Shown piece after piece: positions 51,946 to 59,779 of a stretch of DNA of 64,000 nt. A program made the translations under genes and the position numbers. A model generated the notes under the pieces. The model did not search any database. It was given only the letters and a program-made list of their open reading frames with translations, and was not told the origin of the DNA. Each line of letters opens with the position of its first letter. Position 1 is the first letter of the stretch. The DNA comes from Klebsiella michiganensis. GTDB lineage: Bacteria > Pseudomonadota > Gammaproteobacteria > Enterobacterales > Enterobacteriaceae. The stretch is from the NCBI GenBank assembly GCA_000963575.1, contig CP011077.1, positions 186,001 through 250,000 on the forward strand, written 5' to 3'.

Positions 51946-53002
51946 TGGCTCGCTCCTTTATCAGGCGGTTAAGCAGCTCCAGTTCGGCCTGGAAATCCAC
52001 GTAATGAGGCAGCTTGAGGTGAGACACAAAGCCTGCCGCTTCCACGTTATCCGCGTGGGATAACACGAACTCTTCGTCCTGCGCCGGGCCGGCGACGTTT
52101 TCGTCGTAGTCGGGCGCCTGAAGCGCGCGGTCAACCAGCGCCATCGCCATGGTTTTACGCTCGCTCATGCCAAACGCCAGGCCATAGCCGCGCGTGAAGT
52201 GCGGCGATTCGTTTTCCGGGGCGACAAAGCCGTTCACCATTTCGCATTCGGTCATCAGCAGTTCGCCGATGCTCACTGCAAATCCCAGCTCTTCTGGCAC
52301 AATTTCGATGTCTACGTAGCCGCTGCGGATCTCGGCGGCAAACGGGTGGTTGCGCCCGTAACCGCGCTGGGTGGAGTAGGCGAGTGCCAAAAGGTAGCCT
52401 TCATCGCCGCGCACCAATTGCTGTAAGCGAGCAGAGCGTGAGCACGGATAAACCGGCGGGTTGCGGGTGATGTCGTCCGGCTGGGCGCCGTCGTCTTCTT
52501 CGACTTTGGCCAGGCCCTGCTTCGCCAGCATGCTGAAGACATGCGGGGCGGGAGCACTTTGCTCGCTGGCCGGCTCGGCGTCTGGCACTTCGCCATTGGC
52601 CAGCAGCGTGAAGTCCAGCAGGCGGTGCGTGTAGTCGTAGGTTGGGCCCAGCAACTGGCCGCCAGGGATATCTTTATAAACGGCGGAGATACGGCGCTCG
52701 AGGCGCATCTCTGCGGTGTCCAGTGGCTCACTCACGGCAAGGCGAGGCAGCGTGGTGCGGTACGCACGCAGCAGGAAAATTGCCTCAATCATGTCGCCGC
52801 TGGCCTGTTTGATGGCCAGCGCGGCGAGCTCACGGTCGGCGATGCCGCCTTCCGTCATCACCCGATCAACGGCCAGGCCAAGCTGTTGTTCGATCTGCGC
52901 GACGCTTAGCTCTTTCAGCGTTTCATCGCCGCGTCTGTTGCGCTCCTGCAGGGCGTGGGCGGCGGAGATTGCCTTCTCGCCCCCTTTGACGGCAACGTAC
53001 AT
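51938..53002 (-). CDS. phnI: C-P lyase core subunit PhnI
   Basis: This 354-residue subunit is the E. coli length when started at the ATG at 53002, which has GGAGG eight bases upstream; a GTG six bases earlier is less likely. Conserved segments are MYVAVKGGEKAI, GPTYDYTHRLLDFTLLANGE and HFTRGYGLAFGMSERK. With PhnGHL it displaces adenine from ATP with phosphonate, and by itself it acts as a nucleosidase. The start codon overlaps the phnH stop. Confidence 0.97.
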   Translation of the reverse strand: MYVAVKGGEKAISAAHALQERNRRGDETLKELSVAQIEQQLGLAVDRVMTEGGIADRELAALAIKQASGDMIEAIFLLRAYRTTLPRLAVSEPLDTAEMRLERRISAVYKDIPGGQLLGPTYDYTHRLLDFTLLANGEVPDAEPASEQSAPAPHVFSMLAKQGLAKVEEDDGAQPDDITRNPPVYPCSRSARLQQLVRGDEGYLLALAYSTQRGYGRNHPFAAEIRSGYVDIEIVPEELGFAVSIGELLMTECEMVNGFVAPENESPHFTRGYGLAFGMSERKTMAMALVDRALQAPDYDENVAGPAQDEEFVLSHADNVEAAGFVSHLKLPHYVDFQAELELLNRLIKERANG

Positions 53003-53586
53003 CAGCACACCTCCACATGGGTGGTCCGTGGGATAGCCAGCAGGCGATCGCCACAGGTCAAAATCAGGTCAATGCCCAGCGGGAACGGGTGTGGGCGTTC
53101 GGTCAGTTCGTGCAGCACACATTCCGGCAGCTGTGGGGCAATCATGCGCTCTTCGTTGATCCCGGCGCCGGTCAGGCGAAGCATGCGCCCGCCGCTCAGG
53201 CTGGAAACCTGCAGAATCAACGTCGCGCTGGTATCGGGGGCGATGTCGCAGCCCTGGGCCAGCAGGTTCAGCTGTTCGGAAGAGATAGCGTCGCTGGCCA
53301 CGGCGAACTGCGCGTGGTCGGGCTGTGCACACAGCGGGGCATTGGTATGAAAACGAATGTTCTGTGCGGCAATGTCGTTGCCCAGCGTGTGGTCGATCCA
53401 TACCGGCGTGTCGTTATCGGCAAGGGTTAGCAGCACGCTGGTGGTGGCAACGTTCAGCGGGAGCCAGCCCTGCTGCAGTGAGGTCAGCGCGACAATCACG
53501 CCCGGCTCGCTCATCGCTTTGAGCAGGCGACGAAAGCTCTGCTGGGCATCCTGCACCGGAAGGGTAAAAGCGGTCATTAAAGTCAT
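53002..53586 (-). CDS. phnH: C-P lyase core subunit PhnH
   Basis: This 194-residue subunit is identical in length to E. coli PhnH and matches it throughout (LPVQDAQQSFRRLLKAMSEP; the C-terminus ends IPRTTHVEVC). It is part of the PhnGHIJ core as a PLP-transferase-like homodimer without cofactor. It overlaps phnG by four bases (ATGA). Confidence 0.97.
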   Translation of the reverse strand: MTLMTAFTLPVQDAQQSFRRLLKAMSEPGVIVALTSLQQGWLPLNVATTSVLLTLADNDTPVWIDHTLGNDIAAQNIRFHTNAPLCAQPDHAQFAVASDAISSEQLNLLAQGCDIAPDTSATLILQVSSLSGGRMLRLTGAGINEERMIAPQLPECVLHELTERPHPFPLGIDLILTCGDRLLAIPRTTHVEVC

Positions 53587-54044
53587 GCGTTGTCTCCGCG
53601 TACCAGCGTGAAGAAGTCCACGCGGCTGCTGTTAACTTCCGCACGGCGAGCGGCAAGACGTTGTTCACGGTTGGCCGCCAGCGGTGCAATGAGGGTTTCT
53701 TGTAGCGTGTGAAAATGCGTGGTTTCCTGCATCAGAGCATCGATCACCGCGCAGCATTCAGCGTGCTGTTTGTCTCGGCCAAGCAGGTAGCTGTAGCCAT
53801 AGGTGCCGCTCGCCAGCTTGACCACTGAACGGGTCAGCGTGGCATCGCCGGTGAAGAAACGTTGGCCGGTGCCACCCATGCGGGCCTGCACCTGAACCAG
53901 GCCGATTTCCGGCGCGCGAATGAGCGTGTAATCCGCGTGAATGTTCAGGCTATTCCAGCGCTCAAGAAGCTCCTGCGGCTGGCTGTGTGACAGCACCGCC
54001 ATCCACTCGCGGCGCTGTTCGGTGTTGAAATGGCTGGTATCCAT
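53583..54044 (-). CDS. phnG: C-P lyase core subunit PhnG
   Basis: This 153-residue subunit is close to the E. coli length (150). Conserved segments are QVQARMGGTGQRFF, LGRDKQHAE and VNSSRVDFFTLVRGDNA. It is required with PhnH, PhnI and PhnL for ribosyl-phosphonate formation. It starts right at the phnF stop (54045). Confidence 0.96.
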   Translation of the reverse strand: MDTSHFNTEQRREWMAVLSHSQPQELLERWNSLNIHADYTLIRAPEIGLVQVQARMGGTGQRFFTGDATLTRSVVKLASGTYGYSYLLGRDKQHAECCAVIDALMQETTHFHTLQETLIAPLAANREQRLAARRAEVNSSRVDFFTLVRGDNA

Positions 54045-54770
54045 TTAGTGCTCCATAGTGAATTCAATCATGTCGGCGCGGGTCAGGCTGACGGAGTACT
54101 CCGTCGGGTTAGCCTCGCCTTCACGATGATTAAGGGTGCGAACACAGAGCAGCGGCGCCATGTTGGGGATTTCCAGCAGGCGGCTCTCTTTGGCCTGGGA
54201 ACGACGAGCGCTGATGCGGGTTTGGGCGCGGGTCAGGGCTATGCCTAACTCGTCCTGGAGAAAATCGTGCAGCGATCCGTTGCTGAAAGTTTGTAGCGCG
54301 GGCCACCAGGCCTGCTCGGCAAAGTAATGGTCGATGATGCACACCGCGATGCCGTTCACCCGGCGCAGGGTGCGCAGGTGGATAACGTTGTCTCCCTCGG
54401 CCAGCCCCAGCGCATCTGCCACGTCCTGAGAGGCCGGACGAATCACCGCCAGCAGGCGTTCGCTGGTGGGGTGGCTGCCCTGATCGAGCAAGTTCTGGCT
54501 AAAGCGCGCCTGAGCATTCAGCGGGTAGTCAAACGGGCGCATCAGCACCAGTACGCCCACGCCCTGGCGGCGCTGTACCCAGCCTTTGTTGACCAGCTCG
54601 TCAATGGCGCGGCGCAGCGTGTGGCGGTTGACCTCGTAGTAAGCGGCCAGTTGGGTTTCGGCGGGCAGATAGTCGCCGCAGCGGTAGTTATTGCGCAGCT
54701 CCTGCTCGAGCCGGGCGGCTATCTCCTGATAGCGGGTTGGGTAACTGGTCGGATGTCTGGACAAGTGCAT
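54045..54770 (-). CDS. phnF: GntR-family regulator PhnF
   Basis: This 241-residue protein is the same length as E. coli PhnF when started at the ATG at 54770; a TTG nine bases earlier is poorer. The N-terminal GntR winged helix is GDYLPAETQLAAYYEVNRHTLRRAIDEL, and the C-terminal UTRA effector domain ends in TRADMIEFTMEH. It is a probable repressor of phosphonate genes. In this window it is the first phn gene, since phnCDE are not present upstream. Confidence 0.95.
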   Translation of the reverse strand: MHLSRHPTSYPTRYQEIAARLEQELRNNYRCGDYLPAETQLAAYYEVNRHTLRRAIDELVNKGWVQRRQGVGVLVLMRPFDYPLNAQARFSQNLLDQGSHPTSERLLAVIRPASQDVADALGLAEGDNVIHLRTLRRVNGIAVCIIDHYFAEQAWWPALQTFSNGSLHDFLQDELGIALTRAQTRISARRSQAKESRLLEIPNMAPLLCVRTLNHREGEANPTEYSVSLTRADMIEFTMEH

Positions 54771-54790
54771 AGCAGTCAAAGCCTCTCAAA

Positions 54791-54868
54791 TCAGATAAAG
54801 CGAATGCGCACGCGCGGCTGCAGGGCTGTGCATGGGTTTTGCTTGATGAGGTGAAGAGTCGGTTGCAT
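54791..54868 (-). CDS. Possible 25-residue leader peptide upstream of phnF
   Basis: On the phn strand an ideal ribosome-binding site, AAGGAGG, lies six bases before an ATG at 54868. The frame encodes MQPTLHLIKQNPCTALQPRV and five more residues (RIRFI), then TGA at 54791, 20 bases before the phnF start. The strength of the ribosome site, better than that of phnF, suggests real translation. I recognise no family. It may be a leader that couples or regulates phnF translation, or a remnant of the lost upstream gene. Confidence 0.45.
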   Translation of the reverse strand: MQPTLHLIKQNPCTALQPRVRIRFI

Positions 54869-54908
54869 CACGGGCCTCCTTCAAAAGTTGCCTCATGGTG
54901 CCGGGGGA

Positions 54909-54928
54909 AAGTGACGGTTTTGTTAATG
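54909..54928 (-). promoter_or_regulatory. Candidate Pho box for the phn operon
   Basis: The minus strand reads CATTAACAAAACCGTCACTT. The second half (AAAACCGTCACTT) fits the PhoB consensus CTGTCATAAAACTGTCACAT well, and the first 7-base repeat is poor. It ends 41 bases before the leader ORF start. PhoB activation on phosphate starvation is expected for this operon. No convincing -10 follows. Confidence 0.4.
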
Positions 54929-55325
54929 ATTGGTTTCTGTACGATGAAGAGTTGAAGTTTGCGGCCGACACACAGGCCTGTTCTTCGAAGAATCAGGGAG
55001 TTGTCTTGAATCACCGAAAAATCAGTGGGAACGGTGGGGAAAGGATAATTACCAGGGGCTGATTTGGAAGAGGGAGACTTACCGGCGATCTGTGAATATA
55101 TTCTATATTCTCATGACGCTTCGTACTTAATATATTGTCTTATTCCTGAAATAATATGTTTAGCAATGAAATAATTAATTTAGCGTGCGTGCCGACGGCT
55201 TCCTGCAGGTTGACTCTTTTTGTCAGGAATAAATTCTCTGAAATGGAATAATAAAATAGCATCAAAAAAATGAATATATAAGTTGCGTTGATTTTCTTGA
55301 TTTTTTAATCGGCAATGAAAATAAA

Positions 55326-55345
55326 GGGCCCGGAGTGACGGGCCC
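55326..55345 (-). terminator. Terminator after yjdN
   Basis: GGGCCCG (55326-55332) pairs with CGGGCCC (55339-55345). On the minus strand the stem is followed by TTTATTTTC, 25 bases after the yjdN stop. Confidence 0.7.
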
Positions 55346-55370
55346 AAAAAGAATAATAGAATATGCCGCT

Positions 55371-55799
55371 TTATCTTTCGACGTTGACCATCCACGGAAT
55401 GCCGAACTTATCCGTCAGTGAGCCGTAGCCTTTTGCCCAAAAAGTTTCGCTCCAGGGCATGGTGACGGTGCCGCCAGCAGAAAGGGCGTCAAACCAGCGT
55501 TTACCCTCTGCCGGGTCATGGCTGGCCAGGCAGAGTGAGAATCCGCTGTGCTGCGGTTTTTCTCCGCTCATGCTGGCGTCGGTCATCATCAAATCGTTAC
55601 CGGCCACCCGCAAATTCGCGTGCATGATGCTGTCGTCAGCATAGGTGCCGGCGCCGCTACAGCCTTCGGCATTTGTCGCCTCTTTGGGCATTTCACCGAA
55701 AGTGATTTTGAACGTCAGTTCGGCGCCCAAAGCGTGCTGGTAAAAGGCGATGGCCTCGGCGCAGCGACCGTTTAATGAGATGTAGGGTCCTAAAGGCAT
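55371..55799 (-). CDS. yjdN: YjdN (PhnB), glyoxalase/VOC-fold protein
   Basis: This 142-residue VOC-superfamily protein starts at the ATG at 55799, with AGAGGA upstream. The longer frame to 55883 adds residues outside the family. It has the PhnB pattern: MPLGPYISLNGRCAEAIAFYQHALGAE, then HANLRVAGNDLMMTDA and ETFWAKGYGSLTDKFGIPW. E. coli yjdN lies in the same place next to phnC and yjdM. It is probably a small-molecule-binding or 3-demethylubiquinone-like methyltransferase-fold protein; its function is unknown and it is not required for phosphonate use. Confidence 0.92.
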   Translation of the reverse strand: MPLGPYISLNGRCAEAIAFYQHALGAELTFKITFGEMPKEATNAEGCSGAGTYADDSIMHANLRVAGNDLMMTDASMSGEKPQHSGFSLCLASHDPAEGKRWFDALSAGGTVTMPWSETFWAKGYGSLTDKFGIPWMVNVER

Positions 55800-55897
55800 A
55801 ACCGAATCCTCTGTAAGGAGAGTGCAAAAGAAGTGTAGGTTGTGCGGGACAGGTAAGCCAGGCGGGGCAGGCAGCAGAGCCACCTGCCGGGGGGAGA

Positions 55898-56233
55898 TTA
55901 GTTCTTTTTCACAAACTCGGACTTCAGCTTCATCGGGCCAAAACCGTCGATTTTACAGTCGATGTTGTGATCGCCTTCCACCAGGCGAATATTCTTCACT
56001 TTAGTGCCGATCTTTAGCATCGAAGAGCTGCCTTTGACCTTCAGATCTTTCACGACGGTGACACTGTCGCCGTCGGCCAGCAGGTTGCCGTTAGCATCTT
56101 TTACCACCAGCTCAGCGTCTTCTTCGCTCGCTGCGGCCGGGTTCCATTCATGAGCGCACTCCGGGCAAATCAGCATGCCGTTGTCTTCGTAGGTGTATTC
56201 GGAATTGCACTTCGGGCAATGAGGGAGTTGCAT
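55898..56233 (-). CDS. yjdM: YjdM (PhnA-type) zinc-ribbon protein
   Basis: This 111-residue protein is nearly identical to E. coli YjdM. The N-terminal zinc ribbon is CPKCNSEYTYEDNGMLICPEC (four cysteines), followed by an SH3-like barrel (VKGSSSMLKIGTKVKNIRLVEGDHNIDCKIDG). Although once called alkylphosphonate uptake protein PhnA, its function is unknown. It lies upstream of yjdN on the same strand with 98 bases between the genes. Confidence 0.95.
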   Translation of the reverse strand: MQLPHCPKCNSEYTYEDNGMLICPECAHEWNPAAASEEDAELVVKDANGNLLADGDSVTVVKDLKVKGSSSMLKIGTKVKNIRLVEGDHNIDCKIDGFGPMKLKSEFVKKN

Positions 56234-56636
56234 TATCTGATCCTCAAGGTGAGATAAAGTAATGAAAAATAGCGATTTGGCCGTAAAAATATGCTGAATC
56301 GCGAAAAAGTGCTGAGATTATACATCAAATCCCTACATTTGCAGGGATTATTGCTTTAAACCTAAGCCCGACGGGCTTTCTGGCCGCTGTAAACTGCAAA
56401 AAACCTTTCATTCAAAGAAATAAGCACCAAATTTAACTTAAAGTTCAGGCTTTAATTGCCGTTAAATAAGGCTAATTTAACTTAGTTTCACTTCGCTTCG
56501 AGCAAGTCTGCCAGCATGGGCTGCTGCGCTATACCTGTTTGAAAAAATAAAAAAAAGCGTATTGCGCTGACACCTCCTGTCACTTGACAGGGGTATGGTT
56601 GGGCCTATGGATGTACCGATACAGAGGCAGGAACCG
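56234..56636. other. Divergent AT-rich region between yjdM and the WYL regulator
   Basis: These 403 bases hold no gene I can support. A small hairpin, AATCCCT/AGGGATT, lies at 56328-56349. The 11-base sequence AATTTAACTTA occurs twice, at 56430 and 56474, exactly 44 bases (about four helical turns) apart. The palindrome at 56576-56591 is the likely operator of the gene at 56637. Confidence 0.5.
56576..56591. promoter_or_regulatory. Palindromic operator candidate overlapping a -35 box
   Basis: CCTGTCACTTGACAGG has perfect 7-base arms. Its right half contains a consensus -35 (TTGACA, 56584-56589), with TATGGA 16 bases later as a possible -10. It lies 45 bases before the WYL regulator ATG, so autorepression is plausible. 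Confidence 0.55.
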
Positions 56637-57311
56637 ATGAGAATGAAAGGCGCGAAAGTAAAAGTTGCAGATCGACTGGCCGAAATCGTCTTAAGTCTTT
56701 ATCAGGGGGAAACCCTTTCCGCTGATATTATCCGCCAGCGTTTTGATGTAGATATGCGAACTGCGTATCGTGATTTGAACCGGCTTGGTGCTATTCTGGA
56801 GGACGTCGGCGAAGGGAAAAAGCGTCTCTCTTCGCATTTAAAAGGACAGTTTAACGTAAACGACCTGTTACGCATTACTAAACGCGTAGGGCTTGCTGCG
56901 TTTTATCCGTGGTACGACATAAAGAGCCATAATCAATATATTACTCTACGAGCTATTCCAGATTTATTGGTTGTAGGGTATGAATATGAAAATAGCCCAC
57001 AGCGTAAAGCTATTTTTTATCCATTATTTGACGATCGGGATGATCCTGGTGGGGAAAGGGTAAAAACGGAAGTGCTGTTACAGGTTTCGGCTCAGGCGGC
57101 CGAACATTTTAAACAGCGCAAGTTATTGCCTTTTCAAAAAACCATCAGAGAGCTTGATAACGGAGAGTTGCTTCTGGCGAGTCATATTGCTTCGCCTGAG
57201 CAATTGTTTCCGCTGGTGCAGTATTGGATACCGCATCTCACCATTATTTCCCCGCAGGTCTGGCAGAGTGACTTAAAAGCCAGGATCGCGGCATGGTGTA
57301 ATGTTAATTAA
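56637..57311 (+). CDS. HTH regulator with short WYL-type domain and WCX extension
   Basis: This 224-residue protein starts at the ATG at 56637, with CAGGAA before it; the longer frame from 56595 reads through the promoter region. Residues about 8-55 form a DeoR/HTH_11-like winged helix (LSADIIRQRFDVDMRTAYRDLNRLGAIL). The middle is a shortened, degenerate WYL domain lacking the WYL tripeptide. The end (VLLQVSAQAAEHFKQRKLLP, ELLLASHIASPEQLFPLVQYW) fits the WCX C-terminal extension. Such regulators often control phage-defence or stress operons. It precedes crfC by 104 bases on the same strand. Its GC content is visibly lower than crfC, suggesting later acquisition. Confidence 0.75.
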   Translation: MRMKGAKVKVADRLAEIVLSLYQGETLSADIIRQRFDVDMRTAYRDLNRLGAILEDVGEGKKRLSSHLKGQFNVNDLLRITKRVGLAAFYPWYDIKSHNQYITLRAIPDLLVVGYEYENSPQRKAIFYPLFDDRDDPGGERVKTEVLLQVSAQAAEHFKQRKLLPFQKTIRELDNGELLLASHIASPEQLFPLVQYWIPHLTIISPQVWQSDLKARIAAWCNVN

Positions 57312-57415
57312 TAAATTATTTTCCTCACGTAATTATAAAAACCGGTATTGCCATGATTACAACTAAACGGTGGCGGAGATAAAACCGGATAATTTGAGTT
57401 AAGGAAACATTTTTT

Positions 57416-59779
57416 ATGCACACACAAACTATTTTTGAACTGAGTCAGGAAGCCGAGCGGCTTTTGCAATTAGCGTTGCAAAACCTTAGCGCTTTAAAAG
57501 TCGCTCCGCTGGCTTTACAAAATGAACAAAATAGCGCTTTAGCGAACCCTGTGGCCTCGGTACATCCATTGAAATTTAGCCCACGCGGTATTGAATTGCA
57601 GAAGGATATGCTGCAAAACGAAAGGCGCAAAATAACCCAACATGAAATGGTTCTGGCGATTGTCGGCACCATGAAAGCGGGGAAGTCGACCACCATTAAT
57701 GCCATTGTGGGCACGGAGGTTCTGCCTAACCGCAACCGGCCAATGACGGCGCTACCGACGCTGATTCGCCACACGCCGGGCCAGCGCGAGCCGGTGCTGC
57801 ATTTTCCCTATGTTCAGCCGATAGAGAGCCTGATGGGGGAGCTGCAGGAGAAGTTGCTTATCACCAGCCGGGAAGCGCTGGCGCGCAAGCTGGAAATGGA
57901 CCGGGATATGGAGGCGCTTATCGCCCGGATAGCCAACGGCACCGGTTTTGAGCGCCATTATCTCGGGGCGCAGCCTATTTTCCACTGCCTGAAAAGCCTG
58001 AACGATCTGGTGCGCCTGTGCCGGGTTCTGGATGTCGCCTTCCCGTTTAAAGCCTACGCCGCCATTGAGCATGTGCCGGTCATTGAGGTGGAGTTTGTGC
58101 ATTTGGCCGGCCTCAAAAACGGCCACGGTCAACTGACGCTGCTGGACACGCCCGGGCCAAACGAAGCGGGGCAGCCGCACCTGCAAAAGATGCTTAAAGA
58201 GCAGCTGGCACAGGCTTCAGCCGTGCTGGCGGTGATGGATTATACGCAGCTCAAGTCCATATCCGATGAAGAAGTCCGGGAGGCGGTGCTTGGCGTCAGC
58301 AAATCGGTGCCGCTGTATGCGCTGGTGAACAAGTTCGATCAGAAGGATCGCAACGGTGACGATGAAGCTCAGGTGAAGGCGATGATTGCCGGGACTCTGA
58401 TGAAGGACAGCATTGCGCCGGACAACGTTTTCCCGGTATCGAGCATGTGGGGCTATCTTGCCAACCGCGCCCGCTACGAACTGGCCACGCATGGCCGTTT
58501 ACCCGATCCTGAAGAGCAGCGTTGGGTGCAGGACTTTGCGGAAGCGGCCCTGGGCCGGCGCTGGCGCAGTACGGATTTGGCCGATATTGAGCATCTGCGC
58601 CATGCGGCGGACTTGCTGTGGGAAGACTCCATGTTTGAGTCACCGATTGAGACTATCCTGCATACCGCGCACGCCAATGCTTCTCTGTACACGCTGCGTG
58701 CGGCGTGCCACAAGCTGCTGGATTATGCCGAGGGCGCCGAACGCTATCTGAGTTTCCGCTGCCAGGGGCTGCAGGTGGCCAGCGAAAGCCTGCAGGATAA
58801 TATCCAGCAGCTTGAGCAGGATATTCAGCTGTTGCAGCAGGCTCAGCAGTCGGTGAGCACGGTGATTCAGCAGCAGGTCAGCGATGCCCTGGCGGGAATT
58901 GGTGATTTTGTGCAACGCTTCGAAACGCAGATTCATCGTGACCTGAAAACCTATTTCCGGGAAGGGCGGCTGGGCGCAGAGAATCTGCACCCGCTATACC
59001 CGCACACGTTGACGCGGAGCGTGGATTTTTCGCCGGGCAGCGACAAGCTGATGGGCGAAGATGAAGCGACGGCGCGCACCTTGCTGCACAAGGTCCGCGC
59101 TTCCAGCGAAAGCATTTTATTTGCCGCCCAGCAGACGCTAAGCGGGGAGCTTGGCGCGCTGCTCAGTAATCTTGAAGCGAGCCTGAGTTATACGCTGCAG
59201 TCGGCGTTGAAACCCATTGAACAGCGGGTGAGCGACGGCCTGAAAGTGGCCGGATTCCGCGCCCATATTAGTCTGCCTGCGTTCCAGGCCAGCCAGCTGA
59301 ACTTTAATACCCAATCGACCTTTACCAACGTTATCGAAAGCCAGGAAGTGGCGATGTCGGAAATGCAGCCGCAAAACGGGATGCGAGGCGTGCTGGCGCG
59401 CTGGTTAAACGGCGTGGACTGGGGCTGGGAAGACTACGCGGCCACCCATAGCCGCTACGTTATTGACCTGGAGAAGCTTCAGCAAAAGCTGCATGACCAT
59501 GTGTCGAGTTTCATGGGCCAGATAAACCAGGCCATTACTGCGCAGGTTGATATTTCTGTAACGGCCGGGATGGCAACGTTTTTCGCTGATTTTAGCGGCG
59601 CACTGGATGCTATTCACAGCAATTTGCGGCAGAGTCTTTCCGCAAAGCAGCAGAACGACACCGTGCTGTTTTCTCTGCAGAATAAGCTGGAACAGAGTGT
59701 CAGAACGGCACGTTACATTCACGAGGATACCCGCCTGTTGCGCGATGATATCCAGACGCTTTTCTCAGCGGAGCAATGA
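57416..59779 (+). CDS. crfC: Dynamin-like GTPase CrfC
   Basis: This 787-residue dynamin-superfamily protein has P-loop GTMKAGKST (84-92), switch I TALPT, DTPG (244-247) and NKFD (305-308). Long coiled-coil regions follow (about 440-520 and 690-787), and the C-terminus DDIQTLFSAEQ matches E. coli CrfC (YjdA). The G domain is highly conserved, whereas the stalk (about 500-720) differs and is some 45 residues longer than the 742-residue E. coli protein. In E. coli it colocalises sister replication forks through the DnaN clamp. The N-terminal clamp-binding-like stretch is altered (QNLSAL). It overlaps yjcZ by four bases. Confidence 0.93.
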   Translation: MHTQTIFELSQEAERLLQLALQNLSALKVAPLALQNEQNSALANPVASVHPLKFSPRGIELQKDMLQNERRKITQHEMVLAIVGTMKAGKSTTINAIVGTEVLPNRNRPMTALPTLIRHTPGQREPVLHFPYVQPIESLMGELQEKLLITSREALARKLEMDRDMEALIARIANGTGFERHYLGAQPIFHCLKSLNDLVRLCRVLDVAFPFKAYAAIEHVPVIEVEFVHLAGLKNGHGQLTLLDTPGPNEAGQPHLQKMLKEQLAQASAVLAVMDYTQLKSISDEEVREAVLGVSKSVPLYALVNKFDQKDRNGDDEAQVKAMIAGTLMKDSIAPDNVFPVSSMWGYLANRARYELATHGRLPDPEEQRWVQDFAEAALGRRWRSTDLADIEHLRHAADLLWEDSMFESPIETILHTAHANASLYTLRAACHKLLDYAEGAERYLSFRCQGLQVASESLQDNIQQLEQDIQLLQQAQQSVSTVIQQQVSDALAGIGDFVQRFETQIHRDLKTYFREGRLGAENLHPLYPHTLTRSVDFSPGSDKLMGEDEATARTLLHKVRASSESILFAAQQTLSGELGALLSNLEASLSYTLQSALKPIEQRVSDGLKVAGFRAHISLPAFQASQLNFNTQSTFTNVIESQEVAMSEMQPQNGMRGVLARWLNGVDWGWEDYAATHSRYVIDLEKLQQKLHDHVSSFMGQINQAITAQVDISVTAGMATFFADFSGALDAIHSNLRQSLSAKQQNDTVLFSLQNKLEQSVRTARYIHEDTRLLRDDIQTLFSAEQ

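Larger units (their letters stand above)
54771..55325. other. Region upstream of phnF; phnCDE absent
   Basis: Apart from the short leader ORF and a Pho-box-like site, I see no gene here. In E. coli the phosphonate ABC transporter genes phnC, phnD and phnE occupy this place. From about 55085 to 55325 the sequence is markedly AT-rich compared with both sides (many ATATT and AATAAT runs), which suggests H-NS-type silenced DNA or a deletion scar. Confidence 0.6.

Noticed and set aside
55180..55395. A 71-codon minus-strand frame overlapping the end of yjdN.
   Set aside because: It crosses a terminator and an AT-rich non-coding stretch, and no start signal is present.
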